Source: Kitagawia praeruptora
Taxonomy: Eukaryota; Streptophyta; Magnoliopsida; Apiales; Apiaceae
NCBI GenBank assembly: GCA_037693485.1
Contig: CM075347.1
Coordinates: 146,085,501-146,149,500 of the forward strand
Direction: 5' to 3'
DNA length: 64,000 bases
Positions 11,128 to 24,400 of this stretch are shown one piece after another. Every line of letters starts with the position of its first letter. The first letter of the stretch is position 1. A program made the translations under genes and the position numbers. Below the pieces are notes generated by a model. It ran no database searches, had not been told where the DNA came from, and saw only the letters and a program-made list of their open reading frames with translations.

Positions 11128-13619
11128 TGTAAGAACCCAGATTTTTGGGTAGAATTAAAACTTTTTATTATGTAATAGTATGGAAATGAATAGTGGTTAT
11201 GACTGCGGTGTAACGAATGTCTATTAAATGAATGGAATGGATTTGAATTCAATTATTTATATATCATGCAGAATACTTTTGGTTGACAGCATAGATAAGA
11301 ATGATCTATCTCCTAAGAATATGAGAATATTACTTCAAGTAAGATTATTCTCGTGTCATCCAAATCAATATCTATTATAAGTCCAGCGGTTCCGTAAAAA
11401 GGTTAAGGAACACTCGAGGGTGAACCAGGTTCATTTTCCTAATTATAGGAATTAAATAAAAATAAGTGATGAATAGTGATTTTGGTGGAATTTGGAATAT
11501 TATTATAATAATGTTATACCCGGTATTCGGAACGGATTTCTGAGTTCGTATTAGTGATCCAGGAGGAAAATAAGTGTATGTAAAAGCTGTCGGATTCAGA
11601 AAAAGAGCACTTTTATTTTCTCCGAGATTTCCCTGGACACTGCAAGACTTAAGGAGTTATAAAAGCGAATTAAGGAATTTAAATTCGAGAAGTATTAAGT
11701 AAGATGAAGAATAGTATTAGAAATATTAAGAAGGTTTTCGGTAAAACCCTAACTAGAAACGAATGAGTTATTCCCTCGAACGATCAACGAACAAGCAAGG
11801 AAATTGAGTAATACCCGGGCAAAGGAACAAATAAATAATCAAGAGACAAACAAGTGCAATTGGTGGGAAAAGGAGAAACCCAAGTAACATCCTTATAAGT
11901 CAACTACAAGATGAGTGGTGTAATTGCATTCTTGCAAAAATGGAGTTGTTTGTTGTAGTGCCAACACTTGGCCCAATGAGGAAGCAACAAGTGGCACCAT
12001 TGGATTGCCAACAACACATTAAAAGAGATGCATCCATTATATATGCAAGGGTTATACATGTATTAGCCATAAATCACCAAAACAAAACAAACCACCACCA
12101 TTTCTCTCCATTTCTTCATAAAAATCTGCCCATTCTTAGCTAATTGGAAGTCCAACTTCCAACCATCACTTGTTCTTCAAATTTTTATGGTAAGTACTAC
12201 ATATCATGGTAATGATCTCCTAGAAATTTCAGCTTCAAATTCATCTTTTATCATTTTCAAATAAATCATCAAAGATGATGATGAATAGTGTTCTTCATAA
12301 ACTAACTTTTATTTCTTGATTTCTTTTGATTATTCAAGCTATACTAAGGCTAGATAAGGGCTAAACAAGGCTTGATAAGTTCATACATACACCAAGGAAG
12401 GTATACCACTCTTGAAAACCAAGCTCTTAGTTTAAGTTTTGGTATTTTAGATGAGTTATATGGATTTAATGCATGTTTAGGACCTTAAGATTATGATTGG
12501 GATTTATTAAATGTGAAATTAGTTTAGATGAACGGAAAGACATTGCTTGGTCTTAGTTCATGGTTGAATAACATGTATATGTTGTTTGGAGTGGAAACTA
12601 TGATTATTGGATGGTTTGAAATTTGGAAATCATGTAAACATAGCCGTCGTAATGCCCGATTGTCGTTAGCCTTAAGAAACCGTGATTAGAAGTAGCATGA
12701 ACACACTGTCCAGTCTCGGATTTTGCCATGAAAGGCTAGATTATGTTATAAGCTTCATTTTGATATAAAGATCGCATGAAACGGACTTACGGTTTAGGAG
12801 TTATGATTAAATTCGTAAAAGTGGTTCGGAACCGTAATCAAAAGTTCGTAACCGAAATTGGATCCCTTTAATATTGCGAAATCAGTGGCGAATCTTAATA
12901 ATTAAATAATAGAGATAAAAAGGAAGGTGTGGGAGAAGACCGCATGTCAAATGGATCGTTTTCCGATTTTATAAAAATGTTCAAATCTAGGTTAAGTACG
13001 AAAGTACCCCTAAAAGGTATACTTGGTTATAACTTCGGTAAACCACTTAGAAAACGATCGATAAATATCGAGGTCTAATCTTTCGACTTTAAAACTTATA
13101 CGATTTAAATACTTACCATATGTAAGTGTAATGTCATGCTTTAGTAGCGAACAAGTATCGGGTAATAAAAGCAATAATAAGAGTGAATTAGAGGGGTATA
13201 ACGAAACGACTTGAAAACGTGTTTCGATTTAAGTTAAGTTATACTTAACCTTTTGAAAGGTGTTAAGTGATTAATCCCGAATGCCGTGGCTATTTATAGA
13301 TCATCAGGCTGACCCGGGACACGCTACCACTACCCCTACCCGCACCCGATTTCCAGGCAAGTTTCAAATCCTTTTTATAAGGCTGTTGTTGTGAATATAT
13401 ATATATGCTTTCTGTTATACATATGCCATAGCATGCATGCCTACTTTCAAAGTCAAATTGATATACTTGTTCCTAGAATTTATTGTTGGCTTATAAGCTA
13501 GATAGTAATATATCAGTTATAAGCCGGATATCACTGAGACCCTTAAGCAAAGGGCAGATGAATCTCATTCTTTGATTATAGACCGGGAGTCGATATTCCT
13601 TGATATATTGATATTATTT

Positions 13620-14560
13620 TCAGAGGAAAATAATTAAGTAATTATTTCCCATTTATTATCTGGCGAATATTATTGAGATATTCCTTTGAGATTATTTGAT
13701 AAATATTATTCGGGTTATTCATCAGATATTTAATTATTCGATGAACATTATCTTTAATATTTATCTAAAGTCGATTTAATATTCGAATATTATTTCGAAC
13801 CCTCAGTTAAGTTATTTACTTAGAGAATATTCATTCCTATTTCTTCGATAAATATTATTTTGAATATTCATTCGAGTTATTTATTTAATGAATATTATTT
13901 TAATGTTCATTCGAGCCTTATTTATTTAAATGAATATTATTTCGAATATTCATTCAATCTCTATTTATTTTATAAATATTAGTTGAACATTGATTCGAAC
14001 TTCAGTTCATCGATAAATATTATTTTGAATATTCCCTTGAGACGATAAATGTTATCTTCGACATTCATTTAAAGTCGATTCAATTATTGAACATAATTTC
14101 GAATATTCATTCGATAATCATTTCTTCGATAAATATTATTAAGATTGAATATTCATTATTTATTTAATGAATATTGTCTCAAATATTCAATCGACAATTA
14201 TTTCATCAATAAATATCATTTTAAGTTGAATATTCATTATTAATTTAATGAATATTATATCAAATATCCAAGGGGTGTTTATTTCACCAATAAACATTAT
14301 TATTTTCAAATATCCATTTAAGATTGGATTTATTTCGTGAACATTATTTTAAACATTTATTTGAGTTTATTTAATTAATGAATATTATCTGGAATATTCA
14401 TATAAAGAAGAGAGTTATTTAGTAAAGAATTCTAAATATTCATTCGAGGATTACTTACGAGTAATATTATGATTTATTCATATTCCTTAATTAATATTGA
14501 GTTAATAAATATTCTTGGAATATTTATTTAAATCCTTTTAAGTTCTTTTATAATGATTCA
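13620..14560 (+). repeat. AT-rich degenerate tandem array in the 5' LTR
   Basis: Some 18-20 imperfect units of roughly 45-60 bp centre on 'ataaatattattttgaatat' followed by 'tcattcgagttatttattt'. Each unit contains the near-palindrome gaatatt/aatattc. The same array is in the 3' LTR at 23155-24100. Confidence 0.85.
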
Positions 14561-14712
14561 TATTATTCAAAGATTATATGTCACCGTCAGATATGGTGTA
14601 AAATATTTTGGAGTAGTTTATGACTATTTTTATTAAGGGGAGGTTTCCAAAACTCTATTTTTATTTAAATCTATCTTAAAGAAGATTTAAATACTCCCTC
14701 AACTTCCAAACG

Positions 14713-14720
14713 TATATAAG
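14713..14720 (+). promoter_or_regulatory. Probable LTR TATA box
   Basis: The sequence tatataag sits in 'aaacgtatataaggggacc'. The 3' LTR copy at 24257-24264 reads tatacaag. This is the best TATA candidate upstream of the less AT-rich downstream part of the LTR. Confidence 0.4.
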
Positions 14721-15955
14721 GGGACCTCACTTGAGAGATGTTATTTATTGGGCTGCCCGGTCCTATACTTGCTAAAACTATCTTGTCACTCACATCTTGA
14801 TTCTTTCAAGCATCGATATGAGTCTGTTTGGTTACCTCCTCAACGCTCGAGGGGTAAGAATTGATGGAACAAGTTTATATCCATTAACAAGCATCAGCTT
14901 GGGAAATATTGGTGATTTTTCCTTTCCAACTAGATACGACTACTTTGTGGAGTCCTATCGACAAGTAATATACTTGGGGAAAGGGGGAGGAACTTCACGT
15001 TTCAAAGTTATGGATGTGAAATGAACTAGGAGATGCGTAAGTGACCCAGTGGCGCCGGTCCAGCAAATGGCCCAACCGTTGGCCGGGGGGTTCCAGAGGG
15101 CGGTAGACAAGTAAATCCGTCGGTGCTTCCTTCTACATGTAGTAAACAAGAGGTGGGGAGCATAACATGCGACTGATCATCGTGTAAATGCTATGTCTCC
15201 TGGCGCGTCAAACTCCAGTATTAGTTCATCTCTCAATGTTGGAAACTTCCTGCAACCTTATCATTATTGGCAGGTTTGAAAAGTGTTTGAATTGGAATTG
15301 CAATATTCTTCCTGCAAGTTCCTCTATTATAAAAAGTTGATAATATCTGGCTCATCTTTGACATAGCAGATATTTATTCAAAACAAATATATTTTGAGTT
15401 ACCTTGTAACTTCATCTCATACCTTATATTGGTACTACATCGTTAATGCATGGCATATGGTTTCAAAGATATTTGGACTGTTATATATTATCACTGTTCA
15501 ATTATATTTTTGGTGGGCTATTGCTCACCCTTGCTTTATTTATTTATATCACAACAACAGCTAGATCAGATGGCCGCGCAAGGCATGCCCAACATAAGCA
15601 GGTGTCAGCCGTCAGAGGATTAACCGATGAGGTCATAGCTACCATTGCTGAGGATGCAGCTTCTGGTAGGCTAGTTGTTAGCATTTGATCCTCTAATGTA
15701 TTTATATATATGGCATATATCAATGGATGGCAAAGAGCATGTAATTGTAAAATTGTAATTCTTTGGGTTGTAAGAACTCAAACTTGTGATTAATAATATT
15801 GACGATTACTCTGATTTCATCTCTGGGACTATAACGGGTGTGTTTTATGTTGTTGTTTTGGGTCACAAGGTTGTAATTTAGATTATGTTGGTTTTGTGGT
15901 TGGATATTGAGACCGTAACGACCAGATCCCTGACCCCGGATCTGGGGGTGTTACA

Positions 15956-18900
15956 GAAATGGTATCAGAGAGAGCGTTATATATCCCAGAGATGACGCGA
16001 CGTTAAAATAATAAATTTATTAAGATAATAAGAACTCTTGCCAAGTTCATAGTCGGACTACTTAATGTAGTATTGACATATAAAACCCTTATGGGAACTA
16101 TTAAGTATCATGATAGTAACTTAGCTCGTTCTTGTACCGACTAGTAAGGCGACAGACCTTGAGGCATACGAGCAGCAGCACGATGATGCATGATTATATG
16201 CTGACGATCGGATGGTGGATGCGATAGAGTACCCTACTGAGGACCCGGAAGAGGTTCCAGCAGAGGGGGAGAATCCTGTTAGAGACAGGGAAGTTTACCT
16301 TGAGGAGATGAGGGCTGCAGCCAGAGGGACTGTAAGAATCTAGATATAGTGCTCAGAGAAGTGAGCGTAAAGAACTGATATATTATGAAGAGAATTAAAG
16401 AGGTATATTGGATCTATAGCTGGACTGCCGGATAAAGTACCAGCAAACAAAACGGATTCGGGGAATTACCTGAGATCTTATATGGGGTTAGATAAGAATC
16501 CTTAGAGACTTCCAGATCAGAGGAAAAAGAGTGAGAATGATGCATGATTATCAAAGGCATCAATATATGTCAGGGAGCAGAGTCTCCAGGAGCAGTTGAG
16601 ATAGAGGCAACAAGTGCCACATTATTTGATAAATGGATTAGTGCGAATCTTATTAATGATAATTCGCCATGAGAAGGGAGATTTCCTAGGTTATAATTTA
16701 TAAAGTCGATTGAGATTGATGAGGTGGTTTATCCAGTGAGATGTCCATTTTATGAATGGATCAGCCTAGAAAGTAAAGATAATGGAAAGTGATAGCCTGA
16801 ATGGATAAAGAATATAAGGAAGTAGTAAGTGAGACAATGATCTCAGAACCTACAAGAGGAGAAGACCAGTGAGTCTGTGATAAACTAGTAATAAGGCTAT
16901 TGTCAGGAACCAAGTATAAGTCTAGTTCAATTCAGTGGAAGGATGGACCAGAAACATTAGAAGCATGTGATTCAAAGGAATATTAAATTTCTTCTGTTCC
17001 TTGAATGGATTATGGTAGTTACCTTGAGTTTATTCTGACACTGAATCATAAAGGGATTAGGCAAGGCAAGCAGTGGTTGAGATGTAATTGAGAATGCTTT
17101 TAGATGCAACCTGAAAGAACAGGTGTAGGCCAAGTTCTCGAAGTAAGAGTTTTGGCAAAATGAAGTCAACTTAATAGGACATATGATCAATAGGGGTAGT
17201 GTTGGTCGACCCCACCAAGTTAGAGATAGTTTCAAATGGAGAAAGGCCAACCACACCGGCAAGGGTGAGGAATTTCATAAAATTCACGAGGTATTACCAA
17301 AGATCTGCTCAGGACTTTACAAAGAGTGCAGTCCCATAACCCGACTTATTGTAAGGATAAAAGTTTGAATGGACAAGATAAATGGGGGAAAATCTCCCTG
17401 GAGTTAAAGATAAAAAAAAAAAAAATGGTGATGACCCAGCATTGGCGTTACCTAATGGAAGAAGGAGAATTTTTGAAATTTATTAGGATGCACCTCGTGC
17501 AGGTTTAGGTGCTGTGCTGGTGCAGCACGGTAGGGTGATTGCGGATGCATTGGGTCAGCACGGTTCATCAGATTCGGATGGCTGTGGAATGACTAACTCT
17601 GACGGTAGTGTTCCTTCTGAAACTAGTTGTTATAACGACCGGTATTCGATAGTGTCAATTATTATGACGAATATGTAACGGGAAGATGTGGCATGTTTTA
17701 AATTGAAACTTTTGATTACCCTTCCAGGGGAGGTATTTATTTGGCTTCTTTCCAATGGTTAAACTCCCAACTATATGTCAATCATTTCGTTATTATAACT
17801 GTTTCTGGTTTCACCCGCTTGGGTATTCCTAGAAATACTCTTCGGGTATCGAAATGGATCTTCTTAGTATCACCAGTGGGTAGATAGATTGATTGAAATT
17901 TCCCTAATCCTGGAAAGGAATTTGAAAAATTTTAGTAAACCTTGTCTTTCTGATTATCGGAATACGTCACTAAAGAAAGTGGAAACTGGAGTGAACCCTA
18001 CGGATTGGGTAAAGTAGCCGCTATACAGGTGGGTAGACATACCCCGATTATTACAGTTGAATGTAGGGATAAAATTATGAAGTTGAATGTAATTAAGAAA
18101 CAAGCCGGACGGAGAAATTCTGGGATTGACTTAAATGAAAAGGTTGTTATGCCAGAAGTGTTAAGCTTTTGTGGTACGTGGAATTGATAAGATTAACTGA
18201 AAGAATAAAAGTGAAGGAAAGGTGATCGGAGACGGTACCGAGAAGTCAAGTGAGACTTATATGGAGTAAAGCTTTGGGAAGATCAAAATGTATCAAAGAA
18301 GAAGGCACTATGCCGGCAATCGCTAGAAAAGTAATGCTAGTAGCCAACCCCTAAACTCACATATTTTAGCATGGCCAGATGGGGCCAAGTCACTAAGGAT
18401 TTTCAAGTGACTGAACCAGCAATGTAAGGACAAAGCGGGGTGCTTCTAATCAAGTGCCAACCGCGAGGGATTTTGATATAAATGAATTGAGATACATGAT
18501 GATGGATTTTATATATACCATGGACTTATTAGGATTGAGGATAGTGACCAATGAAGAGTCACGAAGATCGTCAAAGATGGTGCAGTATGATGTATAAATG
18601 TTATATGAGACTTAGTGTCCTCAAGAGGAGCATTAGGCACTAAGAGATTCACGTTGAACATGACCAATATCTTCCAGAACATCCTTGCTACCATTACCAA
18701 GTTCTGCATGAAAGAATAGATAGACATATGTTGTCTTTTGGAAGGTCATGTAGACCGACATTCGTTTGAAAGAAAGGTTAACATTAAGCTACCTATAGAT
18801 GATTAAGATGAGAATGATTGAAAAGTGACCTTTATTAAGGATATATGATTGGATTTCCAATTACAGGATATAAGTATTCTTTGAAGATAGAATTGAGGAT

Positions 18901-21060
18901 AGAATGTCCATATATTAAGACGAACCCTGGGGGATGCACAAAGGATAACATCACCCCTAATAAAGACATTGTGAAATCAGATGATATAAATGAATCGACC
19001 AAAGTATAAAGAACCTGTAAGGATTTGTGGAAAGGAATCTCGAAAAGTACATAGACAGAATTGTTATAAAAATTGATTATTGATGTTCGATATACCCTGT
19101 ACCCAGAAGATACAGGAGGGATGATGACAATGACCTAAGAAACCCTATAAGGGAAGAGGTAATGTTCTGAACTTCAAAGGGGAAGTTTGATAAGGAATGT
19201 ATGACATAGTAATCATAAGGCCAGATGAAGCATGTGTGAAACCATGAGGAAGTATGGATTGAACCAATAAGGTTGAGATTATCCTAAAACGAGAAGGGAG
19301 TTAAGTAAGGAAATATCCTAGATATGATGGGGAGTACCTGTAGTAAAGTTCACACCAGAAAGGTGGAAGCAATGACTTTTGGAAAAAGACTGATGGATAT
19401 TTTTCCTTCAGCAGAATTTCAGGAAAAATACTTTCACCCAACAGTGATGGGAATAAGGTAGAAAAAGTTGAGTTGAATAGATCAAGAAAACATTGATTGC
19501 AAGAAATTATTATCAGGAAAGGCCAATGAGGTGGCCGACACTTTAAGTATTGAGGAGTAATTATGAATGCTCATACCAAAGAAACGAAATGGTATTGAGA
19601 AGGACTTTGAAGGTCAGAATATGGTGGAGGAATTTACATTCCCTCTAATGATTGGGCAAGAATCAACCATAAGAGTAGTTTAAGTAAAGATTCGATTCCT
19701 GATGTCGTCTTAAGCATATTACCTGCGTTAGGAGGTCCTATATTGAGGTAAACCAGGACCTCGTACGAAATTGACTAAGTAAACCGTTAGCTTCCAGTCT
19801 TCTACTGAAGATATATGATTGATAATTTCGTCAACTTGGCATAGCTACGATGCTTGAAGCTCTTCTGCAATTTTATCTGCTTCATGTAATATCTACGTCA
19901 AGTTCAGGAAACATTCCCTATGGATAGGGAATATTGATTATTTTGTTTTCTTAAGAGGATCTTGAATTGACAATTATGAACCCCGCATGTTTAGTGATTC
20001 AAACACGACGTAAATGATAAGCAATGATGACCCTTCTGAGAAATTAAGTGTTTACGACTGTGGAAATGTCGAATTGAATCTAAGTTAGAGAAATCATCCA
20101 GGTCAGTTTCGGGTGGTTTAATTTTGGAGACGACGGGATATTTGTAATAAATAATCCGGATATGATGGTTCATAGAATGATTATAGTAGAAATGAAGACA
20201 AGTGACTGATAGAGATGAAAATCAATAAGAGAGTCAGATAGGACTCATGAGAAGCTCCAGTAATAAAGCGAGAAAAGTATGGAATTGACAGTGCAAGGGT
20301 ATTGACCAAAACAGAAAGTTGGAATTAGGAGCATGAATGACATACAAATTGACTCCTTTTAAGTTTGGAAAATCCGAGGAAATATGGAATAGTTGATTGA
20401 GAAATAAAGAGACTCATGGAATGAGAAAGTGAAATCTAGACGGTTGAACAAAGGAAAATTCGACCCCAAACGTGTAACATGTATTGAGTAAAGGTGGCGA
20501 GTGTCTCAACACTGAGATGACGATAGAGTTAAACAACAAGAGTAAATAAGAATTAGACAATATGAAGGATGTGATTGATAAAGAAAAGATTGGGAAATAA
20601 TTATGGAATGTGAAGCAAGGAATGTTATGAATGGAGTGATGAATGGGTTTTCTTAACGAGCTCTCGGAATGACAACCTGATGGTGTTAGAATTATGAATA
20701 TGAAATGGCCAGTGTCATGGCGTGAAATGTCAGTAATAATAATGTCAAGCGAGAAATATAAGATTTAACCTGAGAGGTTGAAAGATTTGTGATGATGAGT
20801 GTTGCTAAGATTGAACAAGAACATAGGTCCATAGAATGATGGGTCGAGCAACGAGGATATGTTGACTTGTGAGATTACGATATAGTGGTATTTGATATGA
20901 TTACGATTATTTTTCTTCTCTGATAAACCTCTATAGTTCAGAGGAAAATTTTAAGTATGATATTTAACGATCATGAAAAATTTCTATAATTCTCTGAAAA
21001 TCTTTTCTTTTCTCCACTCCTATTTATCTTCTTCTAAATTGAGAAGAACAACCCCTTAAG
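15956..21060 (+). pseudogene. Decayed gypsy gag-pol interior
   Basis: Recognisable relics on the plus strand include VDPTKLEIVSNGERPTTPAR then VRNFIKFTRYYQRSAQDFTK (17194-17339), which is the end of RT and the connection region. DAPRAGLGAVLVQHGRVIAD (17487-17551) is the RNase H start, and a short ANEVADTLS remnant lies near 19530. All are interrupted by stops and frame changes. I cannot find an RT catalytic motif or integrase zinc/DDE motifs. The remaining sequence is purine-rich and shows nothing else. The decay contrasts sharply with the near-identical LTRs. Confidence 0.75.
15960..15970 (+). promoter_or_regulatory. Primer-binding site (tRNA-iMet)
   Basis: TGGTATCAGAG four bases after the 5' LTR end is the standard complement to the 3' end of plant initiator tRNA-Met, as in Tekay/Del elements. 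Confidence 0.9.
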
Positions 21061-21433
21061 GAGGGGAGGTACTACTACGTGACTCTCTGTCTGTGTGATA
21101 GAAGTCTAAGTGGAATGCCATTAATTGTTTAATTGCTTGTCAAGTACTAAAGGCTGGCCCCCTTCTGTACTAGCTATGCAATATAACAAATGTTCATTGA
21201 TCACAGTGATCTCTCGATAAATTTTTCCACCTAAATATATATACGACGAGATTGCGAAGATTAAAGCGATTAGGAATTGAAAAATTTCGAGTGAGGTTAT
21301 CCCCGGACTTCGTAGCGCGTTAGTGATACCGAAGTCACTGCACGTACCAATAAGGTTAATAGTATAAGACCGGACACGAGCGTATACCGGATAATGTGTC
21401 ATGCGAAAGTATCAAAGAATTGGTAGAACGGAT
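21057..21433 (+). other. Polypurine tract and LTR-left segment that does not match the 5' LTR
   Basis: aaggaggggagg (21059-21070) looks like the polypurine tract. The next ~360 bp should equal the first 760 bp of the 5' LTR, but I see no alignment apart from short similar words. Homology resumes abruptly at atccttataag (21434). A TG start might lie at 21080, but the exact 3' LTR start is uncertain. Confidence 0.6.
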
Positions 21434-24400
21434 ATCCTTATAAGTCAACTACAAGATGAGTGGTGTAATTGCATTCTTGCAAAAATGGAGTTGTTTGTTG
21501 TAGTGCCAACACTTGGCCCAATGAGGAAGCAACAAGTGGCACCATTGGATTGCCAACAACACATTAAAAGAGATGCATCCATTATATATGCAAGGGTTAT
21601 ACATGTATTAGCCATAAATCACCAAAACAAAACAAACCACCACCATTTCTCTCCATTTCTTCATAAAAATCTGCCCATTCTTAGCTAATTGGAAGTCCAA
21701 CTTCCAACCATCACTTGTTCTTCAAATTTTTATGGTAAGTACTACATATCATGGTAATGATCTCCTAGAAATTTCAGCTTCAAATTCATCTTTTATCATT
21801 TTCAAATAAATCATCAAAGATGATGATGAATAGTGTTCTTCATAAACTAACTTTTATTTCTTGATTTCTTTTGATTATTCAAGCTATACTAAGGCTAGAT
21901 AAGGGCTAAACAAGGCTTGATAAGTTCATACATACACCAAGGAAGGTATACCACTCTTGAAAACCAAGCTCTTAGTTTAAGTTTTGGTATTTTAGATGAG
22001 TTATATGGATTTAATGCATGTTTAGGACCTTAAGATTATGATTGGGATTTATTAAATGTGAAATTAGTTTAGATGAACGGAAAGACATTGCTTGGTCTTA
22101 GTTCATGGTTGAATAACATGTATATGTTGTTTGGAGTGGAAACTATGATTATTGGATGGTTTGAAATTTGGAAATCATGTAAACATAGCCGTCGTAATGC
22201 CCGATTGTCGTTAGCCTTAAGAAACCGTGATTAGAAGTAGCATGAACACACTGTCCAGTCTCGGATTTTGCCATGAAAGGCTAGATTATGTTATAAGCTT
22301 CATTTTGATATAAAGATCGCATGAAACGGACTTACGGTTTAGGAGTTATGATTAAATTCGTAAAAGTGGTTCGGAACCGTAATCAAAAGTTCGTAACCGA
22401 AATTGGATCCCTTTAATATTGCGAAATCAGTGGCGAATCTTAATAATTAAATAATAGAGATAAAAAGGAAGGTGTGGGAGAAGACCGCATGTCAAATGGA
22501 TCGTTTTCCGATTTTATAAAAATGTTCGAATCTAGGTTAAGTACGAAAGTACCCCTAAAAGGTATACTTGGTTATAACTTCGGTAAACCACTTAGAAAAC
22601 GATCGATAAATATCGAGGTCTAATCTTTCGACTTTAAAACTTATACGATTTAAATACTTACCATATGTAAGTGTAATGTCATGCTTTAGTAGCGAACAAG
22701 TATCGGGTAATAAAAGCAATAATAAGAGTGAATTAGAGGGGTATAACGAAACGACTTGAAAACGTGTTTCGATTTAAGTTAAGTTATACTTAACCTTTTG
22801 AAAGGTGTTAAGTGATTAATCCCGAATGCCGTGGCTATTTATAGATCATCAGGCTGACCCGGGACACGCTACCACTACCCCTACCCGCACCCGATTTCCA
22901 GGCAAGTTTCAAATCCTTTTTATAAGGTTGTTGTTGTGAATATATATATATGCTTTCTGTTATACATATGCCATAGCATGCATGCCTACTTTCAAAGTCA
23001 AATTGATATACTTGTTCCTAGAATTTATTGTTGGCTTATAAGCTAGATAGTAATATATCAGTTATAAGCTGGATATCACTGAGACCCTTAAGCAAAGGGC
23101 AGATGAATCTCATTCTTTGATTATAGACCGGGAGTCGATATTCCTTGATATATTGATATTATTTTCAGAGGAAAATAATTAAGTAATAATTTCCCATTTA
23201 TTATCTGGCGAATATTATTGAGATATTCCTTTGAGATTATTTGATAAATATTATTCGGGTTATTCATCAGATATTAATTATTCGATGAACATTATCTTTA
23301 ATATTTATCTAAAGTCGATTTAATATTCAAATATTATTTCGAACCCTCAGTTAAGTTATTTACTTAGAGAATATTCATTCCTATTTCTTCGATAAATATT
23401 ATTTTGAATATTCATTCGAGTTATTTATTTAATGAATATTATTTTAATGTTCATTCGAGCCTTATTTATTTAAATGAATATTATTTCGAATATTCATTCA
23501 ATCTCTATTTATTTTATAAATATTAGTTGAACATTGATTCGAACTTCAGTTCATCGATAAATATTATTTTGAATATTCCCTTGAGACGATAAATGTTATC
23601 TTCGACATTCATTTAAAGTCGATTCAATTATTGAACATAATTTTGAATATTCATTCGATAATCATTTCTTCGATAAATATTATTAAGATTGAATATTCAT
23701 TATTTATTTAATGAATATTGTCTCAAATATTCAGTCGACAATTATTTCATCAATAAATATCATTTTAAGTTGAATATTCATTATTAATTTAATGAATATT
23801 ATATCAAATATCCAAGGGGTGTTTATTTCACCAATAAACATTATTATTTTCAAATATCCATTTAAGATTGGATTTATTTAGTGAACATTATTTTAAACAT
23901 TTATTTGAGTTTATTTAATTAATGAATATTATCTGGAATATTCATATAAAGAAGAGAGTTATTTAGTAAAGAATTCTAAATATTCATTCGAGGATTACTT
24001 ACGAGTAATATTATGATTTATTCATATTCCTTAATTAATATTGAGTTAATAAATATTCTTGGAATATTTATTTAAATCCTTTTAAGTTCTTTTATAATGA
24101 TTCATATTATTCAAAGATTATATGTCACCGTCAGATATGGTGTAAAATATTTTGGAGTAGTTTATGACTATTTTTATCAAGGGGAGGTTTCCAAAACTCT
24201 ATTTTTATTTAAATCTATCTTAAAGAAGATTTAAATACTCGCTCAACTTCCAAACGTATACAAGGGGACCTCACTTGAGAGATGTTATTTATTGGGCTGC
24301 CCGGTCCTATACTTGCTAAAACTATCTTGTCACTCACATCTTGATTCTTTCAAGCATCGATATGAGTCTGTTTGGTTACCTCCTCAACGCTCGAGGGGTA

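Larger units (their letters stand above)
11128..15955 (+). repeat. 5' LTR of the Tekay-like element
   Basis: TG...CA ends, 4828 bp. A likely TATA box (tatataag, 14713-14720) lies about 1.2 kb before the LTR end. The short frames at 14797-15024 and 15446-15688 recur in the other LTR and I do not consider them genes. An AT-rich array occupies 13620-14560. Confidence 0.9.

Noticed and set aside
14797..15688. Frames of 75 and 80 codons as genes (also at 24341-25232)
   Set aside because: Identical in both LTRs of a retrotransposon, short, no recognisable family; part of the LTR transcript region.
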